Positions 44,503 to 52,546 of a DNA stretch of 64,000 bases are shown in pieces (the first letter of the stretch is position 1; the number at the start of each line of letters is the position of its first letter). Location of the stretch: the NCBI GenBank assembly GCA_018242765.1, contig JAFEBH010000008.1:61252-125251 (forward strand), read 5' to 3'. This stretch comes from Nitrospira sp. GTDB lineage: Bacteria > Nitrospirota > Nitrospiria > Nitrospirales > Nitrospiraceae. A program made the position numbers and the translations under genes. A model generated the notes under the pieces. It was not told the DNA's origin, made no database searches, and saw only the letters and a list, made by a program, of their open reading frames with translations.

Positions 44503-45846
44503 ATGGATGGCACCTCACGTTCTTTTTCTGCAGAGCAAGATACGACTTATCAGGAGTCACTACCCAGGATATCAGTGGCCGAGTCAGCAGCATTTCAAGC
44601 TCAATATGTAGGGCGGGACATTGCGGCAGGTTTGATTACTGGAGTCATGGCTATTCCTCTCTCGGTAGGGATCGCCATGATGTCCGATTATCCCATTAAG
44701 GTGGGTCTCGCCACGGTGGCGTTTGCCTGCTTGATCGGCTGGATCAATGCCTGGATCAAGCCGGGCAACTTTATCGGATGCCCAGGAATCGCAGCTGGGT
44801 TGGCCCCGGTCTTGGCGATGGGGGTTGCGAGTTTTGGAATGGAGAATATGGCCTTTGTGATCTTCCTGACGGCCGTCATGCAAGCGATCATCTGGAAATT
44901 CAACTGGCAGCGATACATCTTGCTGGCCGTTCCGGCCTACCTTGTTGAAGGGTTACTCGCAGGGATCGGTCTAAAGATCGCGCTCAAGTTCTCAGCCTTC
45001 ACTTACGAGCTTCCGAGTGAACTGGTCACGGCCGATACATTCTTGAATGGGGCGCGCATTCAAATGATTCTTATCTCCCTTGCCGGACTCGGGCTTTTTG
45101 TCTATTTATTTACTAAATTCAAATACATCCAACCGGCAATCCCCTATTTTGTCATCATTGGGGCGGGCGCCCTGTTGGCACAGTTCATTCATGTTCCCAT
45201 GCTGCATGTCGAAGATGTGCCACTATCCGTGGCAGTTCCCATTCCTCATTTTGACAGTGTCGTGACGTGGATATATGTTGTTGGGTTTGCCGGAATGTTG
45301 GCGATCATCGATGTGATCGAGCAAGTTATGAGCAATGCTGCCATCCAGAAAATCGACCCGCTCAAGCGGGCGTGCAACAGTAATAACAGCTTACTTGCGA
45401 TCTGGATTGCGAACACTGGAGCCAGTTTTTTCGGTGGGATGACAAACTTGGATGGGTTGGCCAAGAGCACGACCAATCGGTTGGCCGGTGCCTACACGAA
45501 GTTTTCAGTCTTGATCGTCGGACTCGTGGTGACCTTCTTTGTCATCAATCCACAATATCTGGAATTTTTACCAAAGTTTGCCGTGGCCATCGTTATGATG
45601 TTCACCGGTTGGAAGATGATTGCCGGACTGATGCATGTGACTCACCACGGGCCCTATGCCATGGTTTTAGCCATCCTCACCGGGATACTCGTATATAAAA
45701 TCGGAATCTTTGAGGGCTTGCTGGTTGCCATGGCCATACATGGAATCGTCCACTACCTGGTCTATACACAGGTCGACAAGCAGCCGGCCAAACTTGTGGT
45801 GAACAACTATCTTTCGAATCTGAAGAAGATTCAAGCAGAATCCTGA
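44503..45846 (+). CDS. SulP-family anion transporter without STAS domain
   Basis: A 447-residue SulP-type transporter with about 12 membrane segments (DIAAGLITGVMAIPLSVGIAMM near 40-61, GCPGIAAGLAPVLAMG near 93). It ends shortly after the membrane domain and lacks the C-terminal STAS regulatory domain present in the first SulP protein and in cyanobacterial BicA. GGGAGGG stands about 10 nt before the ATG. Divergence from the other SulP protein is large, so these are not recent duplicates. Bicarbonate is suggested only by the neighbouring carbonic anhydrase genes. Confidence 0.88.
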   Translation: MDGTSRSFSAEQDTTYQESLPRISVAESAAFQAQYVGRDIAAGLITGVMAIPLSVGIAMMSDYPIKVGLATVAFACLIGWINAWIKPGNFIGCPGIAAGLAPVLAMGVASFGMENMAFVIFLTAVMQAIIWKFNWQRYILLAVPAYLVEGLLAGIGLKIALKFSAFTYELPSELVTADTFLNGARIQMILISLAGLGLFVYLFTKFKYIQPAIPYFVIIGAGALLAQFIHVPMLHVEDVPLSVAVPIPHFDSVVTWIYVVGFAGMLAIIDVIEQVMSNAAIQKIDPLKRACNSNNSLLAIWIANTGASFFGGMTNLDGLAKSTTNRLAGAYTKFSVLIVGLVVTFFVINPQYLEFLPKFAVAIVMMFTGWKMIAGLMHVTHHGPYAMVLAILTGILVYKIGIFEGLLVAMAIHGIVHYLVYTQVDKQPAKLVVNNYLSNLKKIQAES

Positions 45847-46240
45847 TTGGCTCACCTAGGAATAAGTCAGGAAGGAAGCTTCGACAATGGGCATGTGAAG
45901 ACCGCCCTCAGGTGAGAACCCTCACCTGAGGGCGATTATGAAGATCCACCAAGCATGCCCCGCTCGGGAGAGCAAGGCGAGTCGCACGCTATTCCTCCCT
46001 CGCTTCTTATCAAATTCTCATCTCACTCTCATACGATTCACATATTCCTCAGTTTAGAATCTCACTCCTAAATGAGGAACGCCGCACCGTAGGCGGAGTT
46101 AGTGGCTGCTTTCTCGACGGTCATGAACCGGTAGAGGCTCACATCGACAATGATATCGGTGAATCAGCGTAGGAACAGGTGATGTTCCATCGTTCGGGAC
46201 TACGCAATGTCTCCATACTCCCAATCAACCAGGTACTACG
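45847..46240. other. gap between convergent SulP and carbonic anhydrase genes
   Basis: No gene. It contains the strong hairpin listed at 45903-45934. Confidence 0.55.
45903..45934. terminator. strong 14-bp stem-loop
   Basis: CGCCCTCAGGTGAG (45903-45916) and its exact complement (45921-45934) flank an AACC loop. It lies about 55 bp after the SulP stop and probably ends that transcript, although no long T run follows. Confidence 0.65.
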
Positions 46241-47095
46241 TCACTTCTTCGGCACGTTCATGGTCGTTGCCTTTTCGAAATTTGACTCCAGCACGAAGCG
46301 CTTATGCAACGGTTGGATCGGCCGCACATTATCGTGCCCGACCAGAGTGCGGAACTTCTGGATCTGTTCGGCGGAGACTTCAATGGGATCGTGCATGACC
46401 ATCCAGACGACGCCTTCCGTACAGGGTGGGGTAGTGAAGGACCCGGAGTAGAGATAGTAGGACTTTCGCTCAGGAAGGAGATTCATCGGATTCACAGCAT
46501 GGTTATGATCATCATTGACTTCTCCGACTTTAGAAGGGGCATGCTCCAGGAAGGTCTCGAAAAATGGATTGTGTTTACCCTCCTCCATAAAGACAGCGAC
46601 CACGGCTGTCTCATGCCGCTCATTGTGATGCACGAGATGTAGTTCCATCGGATAGTGCTTGTGATCGATGGTGTGCTCGCTCGGAGTATGGAAATGAAAT
46701 TGCTCAAGCAAGTAGAGGTCATCATCAAAGATGATTGTGCTGTCCTTCTCATAATGCAGGACCGTCTGGCCGTGCTTTGGGTAACGAGACTTGGCCATTT
46801 CCGAAAGCGGTTCGACTTCCTGCAACGTATGCCCGTTGTTGACCACATGGAAAGGGGCGTCTCGATAAGAAAACTGGAGGTCGTCGAGTGTCGTCTTGCG
46901 GGTACGTAAGAGATCAATCGGTGATTGGTTCATGCCCTTTTCACAGAGGGAAGTATCCGGCCCAAGCTTGCCCCAATGAAGGGGTCCGCGATCTCCGTCA
47001 TAACCCCATGTACTATGTCCAGACTCTCCTGCATGTAGCCACGCGGGCACCGACAACACAAGCGTTATCATTAAACTGTGAATCACAGTTCTCAT
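46241..47095 (-). CDS. periplasmic alpha-carbonic anhydrase 2
   Basis: A 284-residue alpha-carbonic anhydrase with signal peptide (MRTVIHSLMITLVLSVPAW, cleavage near LHA). Key features are NQSPIDL, the zinc histidines in QFHFHTPSEH and ELHLVHH, and SFTTPPCTEGVVW. The ATG at 47095 is chosen because AGGA precedes it and the signal peptide begins there. It is clearly different from the first carbonic anhydrase and closer to typical bacterial alpha enzymes in length. It should work in the periplasm beside the SulP transporter encoded convergently. Confidence 0.94.
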   Translation of the reverse strand: MRTVIHSLMITLVLSVPAWLHAGESGHSTWGYDGDRGPLHWGKLGPDTSLCEKGMNQSPIDLLRTRKTTLDDLQFSYRDAPFHVVNNGHTLQEVEPLSEMAKSRYPKHGQTVLHYEKDSTIIFDDDLYLLEQFHFHTPSEHTIDHKHYPMELHLVHHNERHETAVVAVFMEEGKHNPFFETFLEHAPSKVGEVNDDHNHAVNPMNLLPERKSYYLYSGSFTTPPCTEGVVWMVMHDPIEVSAEQIQKFRTLVGHDNVRPIQPLHKRFVLESNFEKATTMNVPKK

Positions 47096-47289
47096 GACAG
47101 TCCTGTTGAGCAACTGGGCTGTGATTGCTGGACTCAGCGATGAAAATGACTCCATGACCCACTCCTCCCTTAACTAGGTATATTGCCCATCTGTCACAGT
47201 CTGAACCTCTCTACCAACGCATCATGAAATTCAAGCAGAGCCCACTCCGTTTTAGCTGCGTGAATTTCCTCTTTCCTCTTGTATACAAC

Positions 47290-47321
47290 GAGCGATGCCG
47301 CACACTGTACACAGTGCGATT
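47290..47321. promoter_or_regulatory. operator-like motif, copy c
   Basis: GAGCGATGCCGCAC, 8 nt, then CAGTGCGATT: a complete motif. CACTGTACACAGTG around its centre is also nearly symmetric. It is 195 bp upstream of the carbonic anhydrase 2 start and 100 bp before a sigma-54-like promoter on the other strand. Confidence 0.6.
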
Positions 47322-47421
47322 TACAAAAATCAACTGGGACCGTCAAATACCTGTATCAGCTCCATTATTGACAATAACTCATAAAAACAATCACTTGCAC
47401 ATAATAAGGCTTTGGGGGTTA

Positions 47422-47437
47422 GGGCGCGCATCTTGCT
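47422..47437 (+). promoter_or_regulatory. candidate sigma-54 promoter of the SPFH lipoprotein gene
   Basis: GGGCGCGCATCTTGCT has GG-N10-GC spacing and two differences from TGGCACG-N4-TTGCW. It lies about 280 bp before the gene, which is long for a leader. Confidence 0.45.
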
Positions 47438-47716
47438 GATGGTCGAGTATTACTGTGTGGTCAATATAAGCCTGCGGACAAGTATGGCGGGCATGATGGC
47501 AGTTTGAATCAGTCTGTAAGAGGACCTGGTGGGTTCAATGTAGGTCAGGCCAGTGGAGGGAGTGTGACTGTTGGCGCAGTTATATGAAGTCACAGCGACA
47601 ACCCGCCAACAAACTGTGCGAAGAAAGCCTTCGAACATCTTGAGCGCATCACCGAATCTCGACTGCATTCTTGTTGGGGTAACCGATAGCTCACGCTCAG
47701 GCGGAAAGGAGAAACC

Positions 47717-48331
47717 ATGCATCCTCTGACAAAGGTCATGCTTCTTGTCGCACTCCTGCTGTTTCTCCAGGCCTGCGGGACCACAGTCCATCCAGGTGAG
47801 CGGGGGGTACGTGGGAATCTCTTCACTGATGGTGTGACCACGGAACCACTCAAAAGCGGATTCTATTGGCGGGCGCCATGGAGTCGTATTGATGTCTATA
47901 ATGTGCAATGGCGCCGCTATACCGAAACGGTCGAGGCCCTAAGCTCTGACGGCCTGCCGGTTACCATCAAGACTGTCATTCTCACAAGACCGACTCCCGA
48001 CGAAGTCTCTATCCTGGCCAAGAACGTCGGATCGGATTTCTACCCTCGCGCCGTCAAGCCAACCTTGCTGAGCACCGTCCGGAGCGCTGTCTCCAGCTAT
48101 CCCATGATCACTGTGATGGAGCACAGTCCTGAAATCGCAAGCCAGGTGGAAGCGGTTGTAGCGGAAAAACTCAGAGGACGTCATCTTCAAGTGGCAAGCG
48201 TGACCATAGTCGAGCTCGCCCTGATCAAATCCGAGCCGGACGTCGTCGAGGGTGCGCGGGCCAAGGAACTGAGCGAGTTCAAGTTTATCGCCGTCGGCAA
48301 GAATGCGAGATCACTCCCCGTCCTGCCATAG
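47717..48331 (+). CDS. SPFH/prohibitin-like lipoprotein
   Basis: A 204-residue protein with a lipoprotein signal (MLLVALLLFLQAC) and a complete SPFH (band 7) domain: GERGVRGNLFTDGVTTEPLKSGFYWRAPWSRIDVYNVQ, then SSDGLPVTIKTVI and a terminal VASVTIVELAL. The site GGAAAGGAG lies 6 nt before the ATG. SPFH proteins usually have a membrane helix and act as scaffolds. A lipid-anchored version that ends soon after the domain is less common. Its role is unknown. Confidence 0.82.
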   Translation: MHPLTKVMLLVALLLFLQACGTTVHPGERGVRGNLFTDGVTTEPLKSGFYWRAPWSRIDVYNVQWRRYTETVEALSSDGLPVTIKTVILTRPTPDEVSILAKNVGSDFYPRAVKPTLLSTVRSAVSSYPMITVMEHSPEIASQVEAVVAEKLRGRHLQVASVTIVELALIKSEPDVVEGARAKELSEFKFIAVGKNARSLPVLP

Positions 48332-48629
48332 GTGCGGGCAGTTCAATTCGCACTCGGTCCAAAGGCGGAGCCTAAGGACTGGTCATTTGCTCGCCAGGTT
48401 TCGCCAAAAGGGTCAGCGGGAAATTATCCTTAGACGTGACGACCTTTCAGTTGGAAGGTAAGAATAAATCAACGATCCCCTATGTCGGCCCGAGATGAGA
48501 CGGCCCTACTTCGTCTTCGCAGATCTTGTGCCTCGTCCGTAACGAGAACCGCCAGTCAAATATTCCGGCACGAGGAGTCATTTTCTGTTGGAAATTGCGC
48601 CCGACGCGTCCTTGTGCTAACTACTTCCC
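48332..48629. other. gap with nothing recognised
   Basis: About 300 bp upstream of arfB with no motif copy, hairpin or gene that I can support. Confidence 0.45.
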
Positions 48630-49040
48630 ATGCTGCGCATTTCATCGTCTGTTTTTATCCCCGATCACGAGATTGACCTTCACGCCGTCCGTTCGCAGGG
48701 GGCAGGTGGCCAGAACGTCAATAAAGTCTCAACCGCTATCCATCTGCGGTTTGACATTCGCGCATCATCATTACCTTCGTTCTACAAAGAGGCTCTATTA
48801 GGCCTGCATGATCACCGGATCTCAGCCGATGGCGTGATCACGATTAAAGCCCAGCAACATAGGACCCAGGAACGAAATCGAGAGGATGCCCTCGACCGTT
48901 TACAAGCACTCATTCACCGTGTGGCTATTCCGCGCAAGAAGCGCAGGCCAACCACCCCATCCAAAGGGTCTCAGGATCGACGAATTGCGTCAAAGAAGCG
49001 GCAGGGGCGACTCAAAGCGCTGAGGAAATCGGTAGATTGA
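48630..49040 (+). CDS. arfB: alternative ribosome-rescue factor ArfB (peptidyl-tRNA hydrolase)
   Basis: A 136-residue release-factor-like protein with the catalytic GGQ motif in RSQGAGGQNVNKVSTAIHLRFD (GGQ near residues 26-28) and a basic C-terminal tail (KKRRPTT, RRIASKKRQGRLKALRKS) that enters the empty mRNA channel. Length and layout equal those of ArfB/YaeJ. It frees ribosomes stalled on mRNAs without a stop codon. No clear ribosome-binding site is visible before the ATG. Confidence 0.93.
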   Translation: MLRISSSVFIPDHEIDLHAVRSQGAGGQNVNKVSTAIHLRFDIRASSLPSFYKEALLGLHDHRISADGVITIKAQQHRTQERNREDALDRLQALIHRVAIPRKKRRPTTPSKGSQDRRIASKKRQGRLKALRKSVD

Positions 49041-49174
49041 CCGCACTCTGGGCTATACTGGGAAGATAACAGAGGACTGTGACCTCTCATATTGGAAGGT
49101 GGTGCGCAGCCCTGATACGCGGAAGATTTCTTCCGTGGAGCAGGACCGACTACAGTTGGTGTCGCGCGACTCAT

Positions 49175-49771
49175 TCACGCCATTGACACAGACTTATCCG
49201 TCGAACGGCCTATGCGTGATGGCGGCGGGCTAGGGTGCGTCCCCCGCACTCTTTCACGCTGTAAAGCTTCTGCCATTTCTTCGCTTTGTTTCCAAGCCCA
49301 TCGCCACGTTTGAGCATAACCGATCATTGCAACCCCGATGGTCAGGTAGACGGTCATGTCAGCTTGATCCCCATGGCTGCCCAGGCTGAATGCGTAACGG
49401 GGATTGACAAAGAACCAATTCCAGACCAGTGCACCTAAGACCAGCGCCGTCAGGGAGGCTCCTATTCCCCCGTACCATGTTGTGACGGCTATCGCCAGGA
49501 GAAATGTCACGAACGGCAGCGTATCGCCAAGATAGGAATCTGCAATGATACGTACGAGGAAGGCGAGAAACGTGCTGCCCAGTGCGATCCCATACTGCTT
49601 CCCAATCGAGAGCGGCAAGACGGTTTTCTTGTATGGCGTCGAACCGGTCAGCGGCTCAGAGCTCTGAGCGCTGGTCTCGACCAAGGTCCCATGCTGAGCA
49701 GCACACTGACCGGTGCTGATCCCTACCCCTGGCTCTCCCTGGTCCGTTCTGACGGTGACATGGAAGGTCAT
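49175..49771 (-). CDS. DUF4118 membrane protein
   Basis: A 198-residue protein with four close membrane helices (about 60-145) of the DUF4118 type known from KdpD-like kinases: ALVLGALVWNWFFVNPRYAF is characteristic. There is no kinase domain; a short charged helix and a Ser/Pro-rich tail follow. The ATG at 49771 is preferred because GGAG stands 7 nt before it. It may be a membrane sensor fragment or an independent small membrane protein. Confidence 0.75.
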   Translation of the reverse strand: MTFHVTVRTDQGEPGVGISTGQCAAQHGTLVETSAQSSEPLTGSTPYKKTVLPLSIGKQYGIALGSTFLAFLVRIIADSYLGDTLPFVTFLLAIAVTTWYGGIGASLTALVLGALVWNWFFVNPRYAFSLGSHGDQADMTVYLTIGVAMIGYAQTWRWAWKQSEEMAEALQRERVRGTHPSPPPSRIGRSTDKSVSMA

Positions 49772-50226
49772 CTGTTTCTCCTTCACAATAGTCCAGACAA
49801 ATACCAGGCTGGTAAGGAAGACTTATTATACAGTACGGCATTGACACAAGAAATACTAGCTGGCAAGTTTACTAGACCTCCTTACTTGCAGTTTCTCTCG
49901 TGACAACAGCGTCCATGGTCCTACATCTTGAGAGAACAGGCAGAATACGATCAAGGGAGCCTTGATACGGAACAACGGACGAAACAATGTCGCAGGGCAG
50001 GCTGATGGTACACAGCTGTGCGTTAGAGACAATTGCACCCATGTGACTGCTGCTACACAGACTGAGAGCACTCACCACAGCGGTGCGATAAGGAATGAAT
50101 ATCTCGGTAGAGGTCACCTGGGTTGTATTGAGGGTGCAGTACTCTTGGGATAACGCGGTAGGCTGAGAAGAGTTTGTGGATATCAGACACAGTTCGAAAT
50201 GGTGAGGAGGTCCAGCTCTCCGGAAA
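49772..50226. other. gap with nothing recognised
   Basis: About 450 bp between the DUF4118 and TPR genes. No motif copy, terminator or gene is evident. Confidence 0.45.
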
Positions 50227-50886
50227 CTACGATCGCTGTTCCTTGTTTTTTACCGCGTTCCTTTTGGCCTGCTGAAGCAGGGCCTCGGCCTCGGGGACAA
50301 AGTCCATCTGTTTCTGTGTCTGAGCGATGATGAGGGCGGTGCTTGCCAGAGCCGCTGCCTCGTCATGCTGCCCCCGTTCACATCGCACTCTGGCAAGCGC
50401 GAGCCTTGCGTTGACCGCTTTGGGGGCTTGATGAATGACCTGTTGCAAGAGGCGCTCGCCTTCTTTCATGTCTCCACCCAACAGGCTGGGAAGTTTCACC
50501 AATAACGTCCCTTTCGCCGAAAGGGCTTCAAGATGAGTAGGAACGATCTCCAGTGTTCGATCCAACTCTTTCATCATCCGACGAAGCCCAAAGAGAGACG
50601 TGAGAGTTTCACCATCGATACGTAACAATTCTCCGAGGTTGCAGAACAAGGCAAAGTGCGCATCGGCACTTCCCTCATCCTCCGCCACCGCCTGTTCACC
50701 CAATCGCTGCCCCGCTTGAAAATGGGCGAGACGCGAGGCGCGATCCGTGACAAGCCTACCTTGATGACATTGCTCGAGTGCCTGTTTGGGCAATGCCTCC
50801 ACGGACGACTCAGCCATGATGGGCAGGGGGAGGACCAATAATCCACTTGTGAGAAGCAGGGCTAACGTCGGCAAGACGATCTTCAT
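50227..50886 (-). CDS. periplasmic TPR-repeat protein
   Basis: A 219-residue protein with a signal peptide (MKIVLPTLALLLTSGLLVLPL, cleavage after MAE region) and several TPR-like helical pairs (SADAHFALFCNLGELL, THLEALSAKGTLLVKLP, AVNARLALARVRCERGQHDEAAA). The ATG at 50886 gives the signal peptide at the very start. TPR proteins mediate protein contacts; the partner is unknown. Confidence 0.72.
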   Translation of the reverse strand: MKIVLPTLALLLTSGLLVLPLPIMAESSVEALPKQALEQCHQGRLVTDRASRLAHFQAGQRLGEQAVAEDEGSADAHFALFCNLGELLRIDGETLTSLFGLRRMMKELDRTLEIVPTHLEALSAKGTLLVKLPSLLGGDMKEGERLLQQVIHQAPKAVNARLALARVRCERGQHDEAAALASTALIIAQTQKQMDFVPEAEALLQQAKRNAVKNKEQRS

Positions 50887-51153
50887 ACACTGTGAACCCT
50901 GTGGCATGTTGTCGCGCCAGGAGAAAGCGGAGAGGAGCAGAAAACCCGATGCCCCGCTTCGTAAGATCTATGATATCACCAACTCATGCATAGCGTGAGT
51001 TTTCACCGTCGACCGTGTTTCAAGTTTTGAGCAGAAACCACACAGGATAGACAAGTTAGGACTCCGCGCCAATTCATACGAAGGACCGGAGCTTCCTCTA
51101 TCCCTGATCGGCCTGCACCTCAAGACCGCAACCCGATCAGCCTCACCACCGAC

Positions 51154-51933
51154 CTACTCGCTCGGAGCGACCATCCCAAGGATATTGAAACCTCCGTCCA
51201 CATAAATCACTTCCCCACTGATTCCCCGCCCTAGCGAGCTGACCAAGAACAAGGCAGTATCGCCGACATCAGCTTGTTCGGTAGGCCGGCGGAGCGGCGC
51301 CACTTCCTTGTGATGGTCCACCATCTTCGTAATACCCGACACCCCACGAGCCGCCAGCGTCTTGATCGGCCCAGCGGAGATCGCATTGACCCGGATGTTC
51401 AGGGGGCCAAGATCGTAGGCCAGATAGCGGACGGCTGATTCGAGGGCGGCTTTGGCAACACCCATGACATTGTAATGCGGCACGACACGCTCACTGCCGA
51501 GGTACGTGAGGGTCACAATGGAGCCCCCAGCAGTCATCAGCGGTAAGGCCGCTCGTGCGACAGCAATCAGGGAATAGGCGCTGATATCAAGCGCCATGGC
51601 AAACCCTTGTCGACTGGTATTGATAAATTGCCCGGTCAACTCCTCACGCGGCGCGAAGGCCAGCGAGTGGACGAGAAAATCGATTTGGCCAAAGTCCTGC
51701 TGCACCTGCTGCATGAGCGACGTAATCTCTGCGTCATGACTCACATCGCAGGGAAAGGCCTTAGCCCCAGGCAAGGTGGCCGTCAGTTCTTCGACATTTT
51801 GTTTCAAGCGCTCATTCTGATAATTGAAGAACAGTTGTGCACCCTGTGCGGCAGTGGATTGGGCAATTGCCCAGGCAATGCTGTGTTTATTAGCCACACC
51901 GATGATGAGTCCTTTTTTCCCGTTGAGCAACAT
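51154..51933 (-). CDS. fabI: enoyl-[acyl-carrier-protein] reductase (NADH)
   Basis: A 259-residue short-chain dehydrogenase-type protein of the FabI kind: LIIGVANKHSIAWAIA at the N-terminus, the HSLAFAPREELTG loop, the catalytic Y-x6-K pair in HYNVMGVAKAALE, and NAISAGPIKTLAARG. It reduces the trans-2-enoyl-ACP double bond in the last step of fatty-acid elongation. It is the last gene of a likely minus-strand run with the nudix, gcvT and FKBP genes upstream. Confidence 0.95.
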   Translation of the reverse strand: MLLNGKKGLIIGVANKHSIAWAIAQSTAAQGAQLFFNYQNERLKQNVEELTATLPGAKAFPCDVSHDAEITSLMQQVQQDFGQIDFLVHSLAFAPREELTGQFINTSRQGFAMALDISAYSLIAVARAALPLMTAGGSIVTLTYLGSERVVPHYNVMGVAKAALESAVRYLAYDLGPLNIRVNAISAGPIKTLAARGVSGITKMVDHHKEVAPLRRPTEQADVGDTALFLVSSLGRGISGEVIYVDGGFNILGMVAPSE

Positions 51934-51968
51934 AGGTAGGGTTCTCCTTCTCCCTATAGGCTGTATCT

Positions 51969-52484
51969 TTATCGACGCGGTGTCTTGATGTAGACGGCCT
52001 GCAACCCAACGATGGTCTTGGCGTCACGAATGGTCCCATCCTCGATTTTCGAGATCGCCTCTGAAAGTGACATCTCGATCACCTCCAACACTTCATCTCG
52101 ATCCAGTTGCTGCCGGCCCTTCGTGAGACCGATAGCCTTGTAGACATGGATCACTTCATCAGCGAAGCCTGGTGCCGTGAAGATACTAGAGAGCAGTTCG
52201 AAGGATGAGGCTTGATAACCAACCTCCTCCTCGAGTTCGCGTGAAGCACAATGCAAGGGATCCTCACCCGGAGCGAGTTTGCCTGCAGGAATTTCATAAA
52301 TGAATCCACCGGCTGCATGGCGGAACTGCCGGATCAAGACCACCGTGCCATCGTCTTTGACCGGTACCACGGCTGCGGCCCCAGGGTGGCGAATCGTCTC
52401 AAGGTCCACCGTGACGCCGTTCGGCAACTGTACGGTGTCCACATTAAGGGTGACAACCTTCCCTGTATACACGTTGCGCACCAT
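51969..52484 (-). CDS. NUDIX hydrolase, ADP-ribose pyrophosphatase-like
   Basis: A 171-residue NUDIX protein. The nudix box is complete (GEDPLHCASRELEEEVGYQ, residues about 75-95), preceded by IPAGKLAPG and followed by FTAPGFADEVIHVYKA, the pattern of ADP-ribose diphosphatases. It would split ADP-ribose or similar nucleotide sugars as housekeeping. It lies 35 bp before fabI and 62 bp after gcvT on the same strand. Confidence 0.88.
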   Translation of the reverse strand: MVRNVYTGKVVTLNVDTVQLPNGVTVDLETIRHPGAAAVVPVKDDGTVVLIRQFRHAAGGFIYEIPAGKLAPGEDPLHCASRELEEEVGYQASSFELLSSIFTAPGFADEVIHVYKAIGLTKGRQQLDRDEVLEVIEMSLSEAISKIEDGTIRDAKTIVGLQAVYIKTPRR

Positions 52485-52546
52485 GGGATACGTCCCTCTC
52501 CACTTGTCTTAGCTGTCGGCTGGCAGCTGAATGCTTGCTTGGAGCT

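Larger units (their letters stand above)
47096..47716. other. divergent control region
   Basis: About 620 bp without a credible gene, between carbonic anhydrase 2 and the SPFH lipoprotein gene. It holds motif copy c and a sigma-54-like promoter pointing to the SPFH gene. Confidence 0.6.

Noticed and set aside
45966..45990. GGCGAGTCGCACG as another motif copy
   Set aside because: One base short in the centre and no right half.
47235..47248. GG-N10-GC candidate for the carbonic anhydrase 2 gene
   Set aside because: Flanking bases fit poorly and it is only about 40 bp from the motif.
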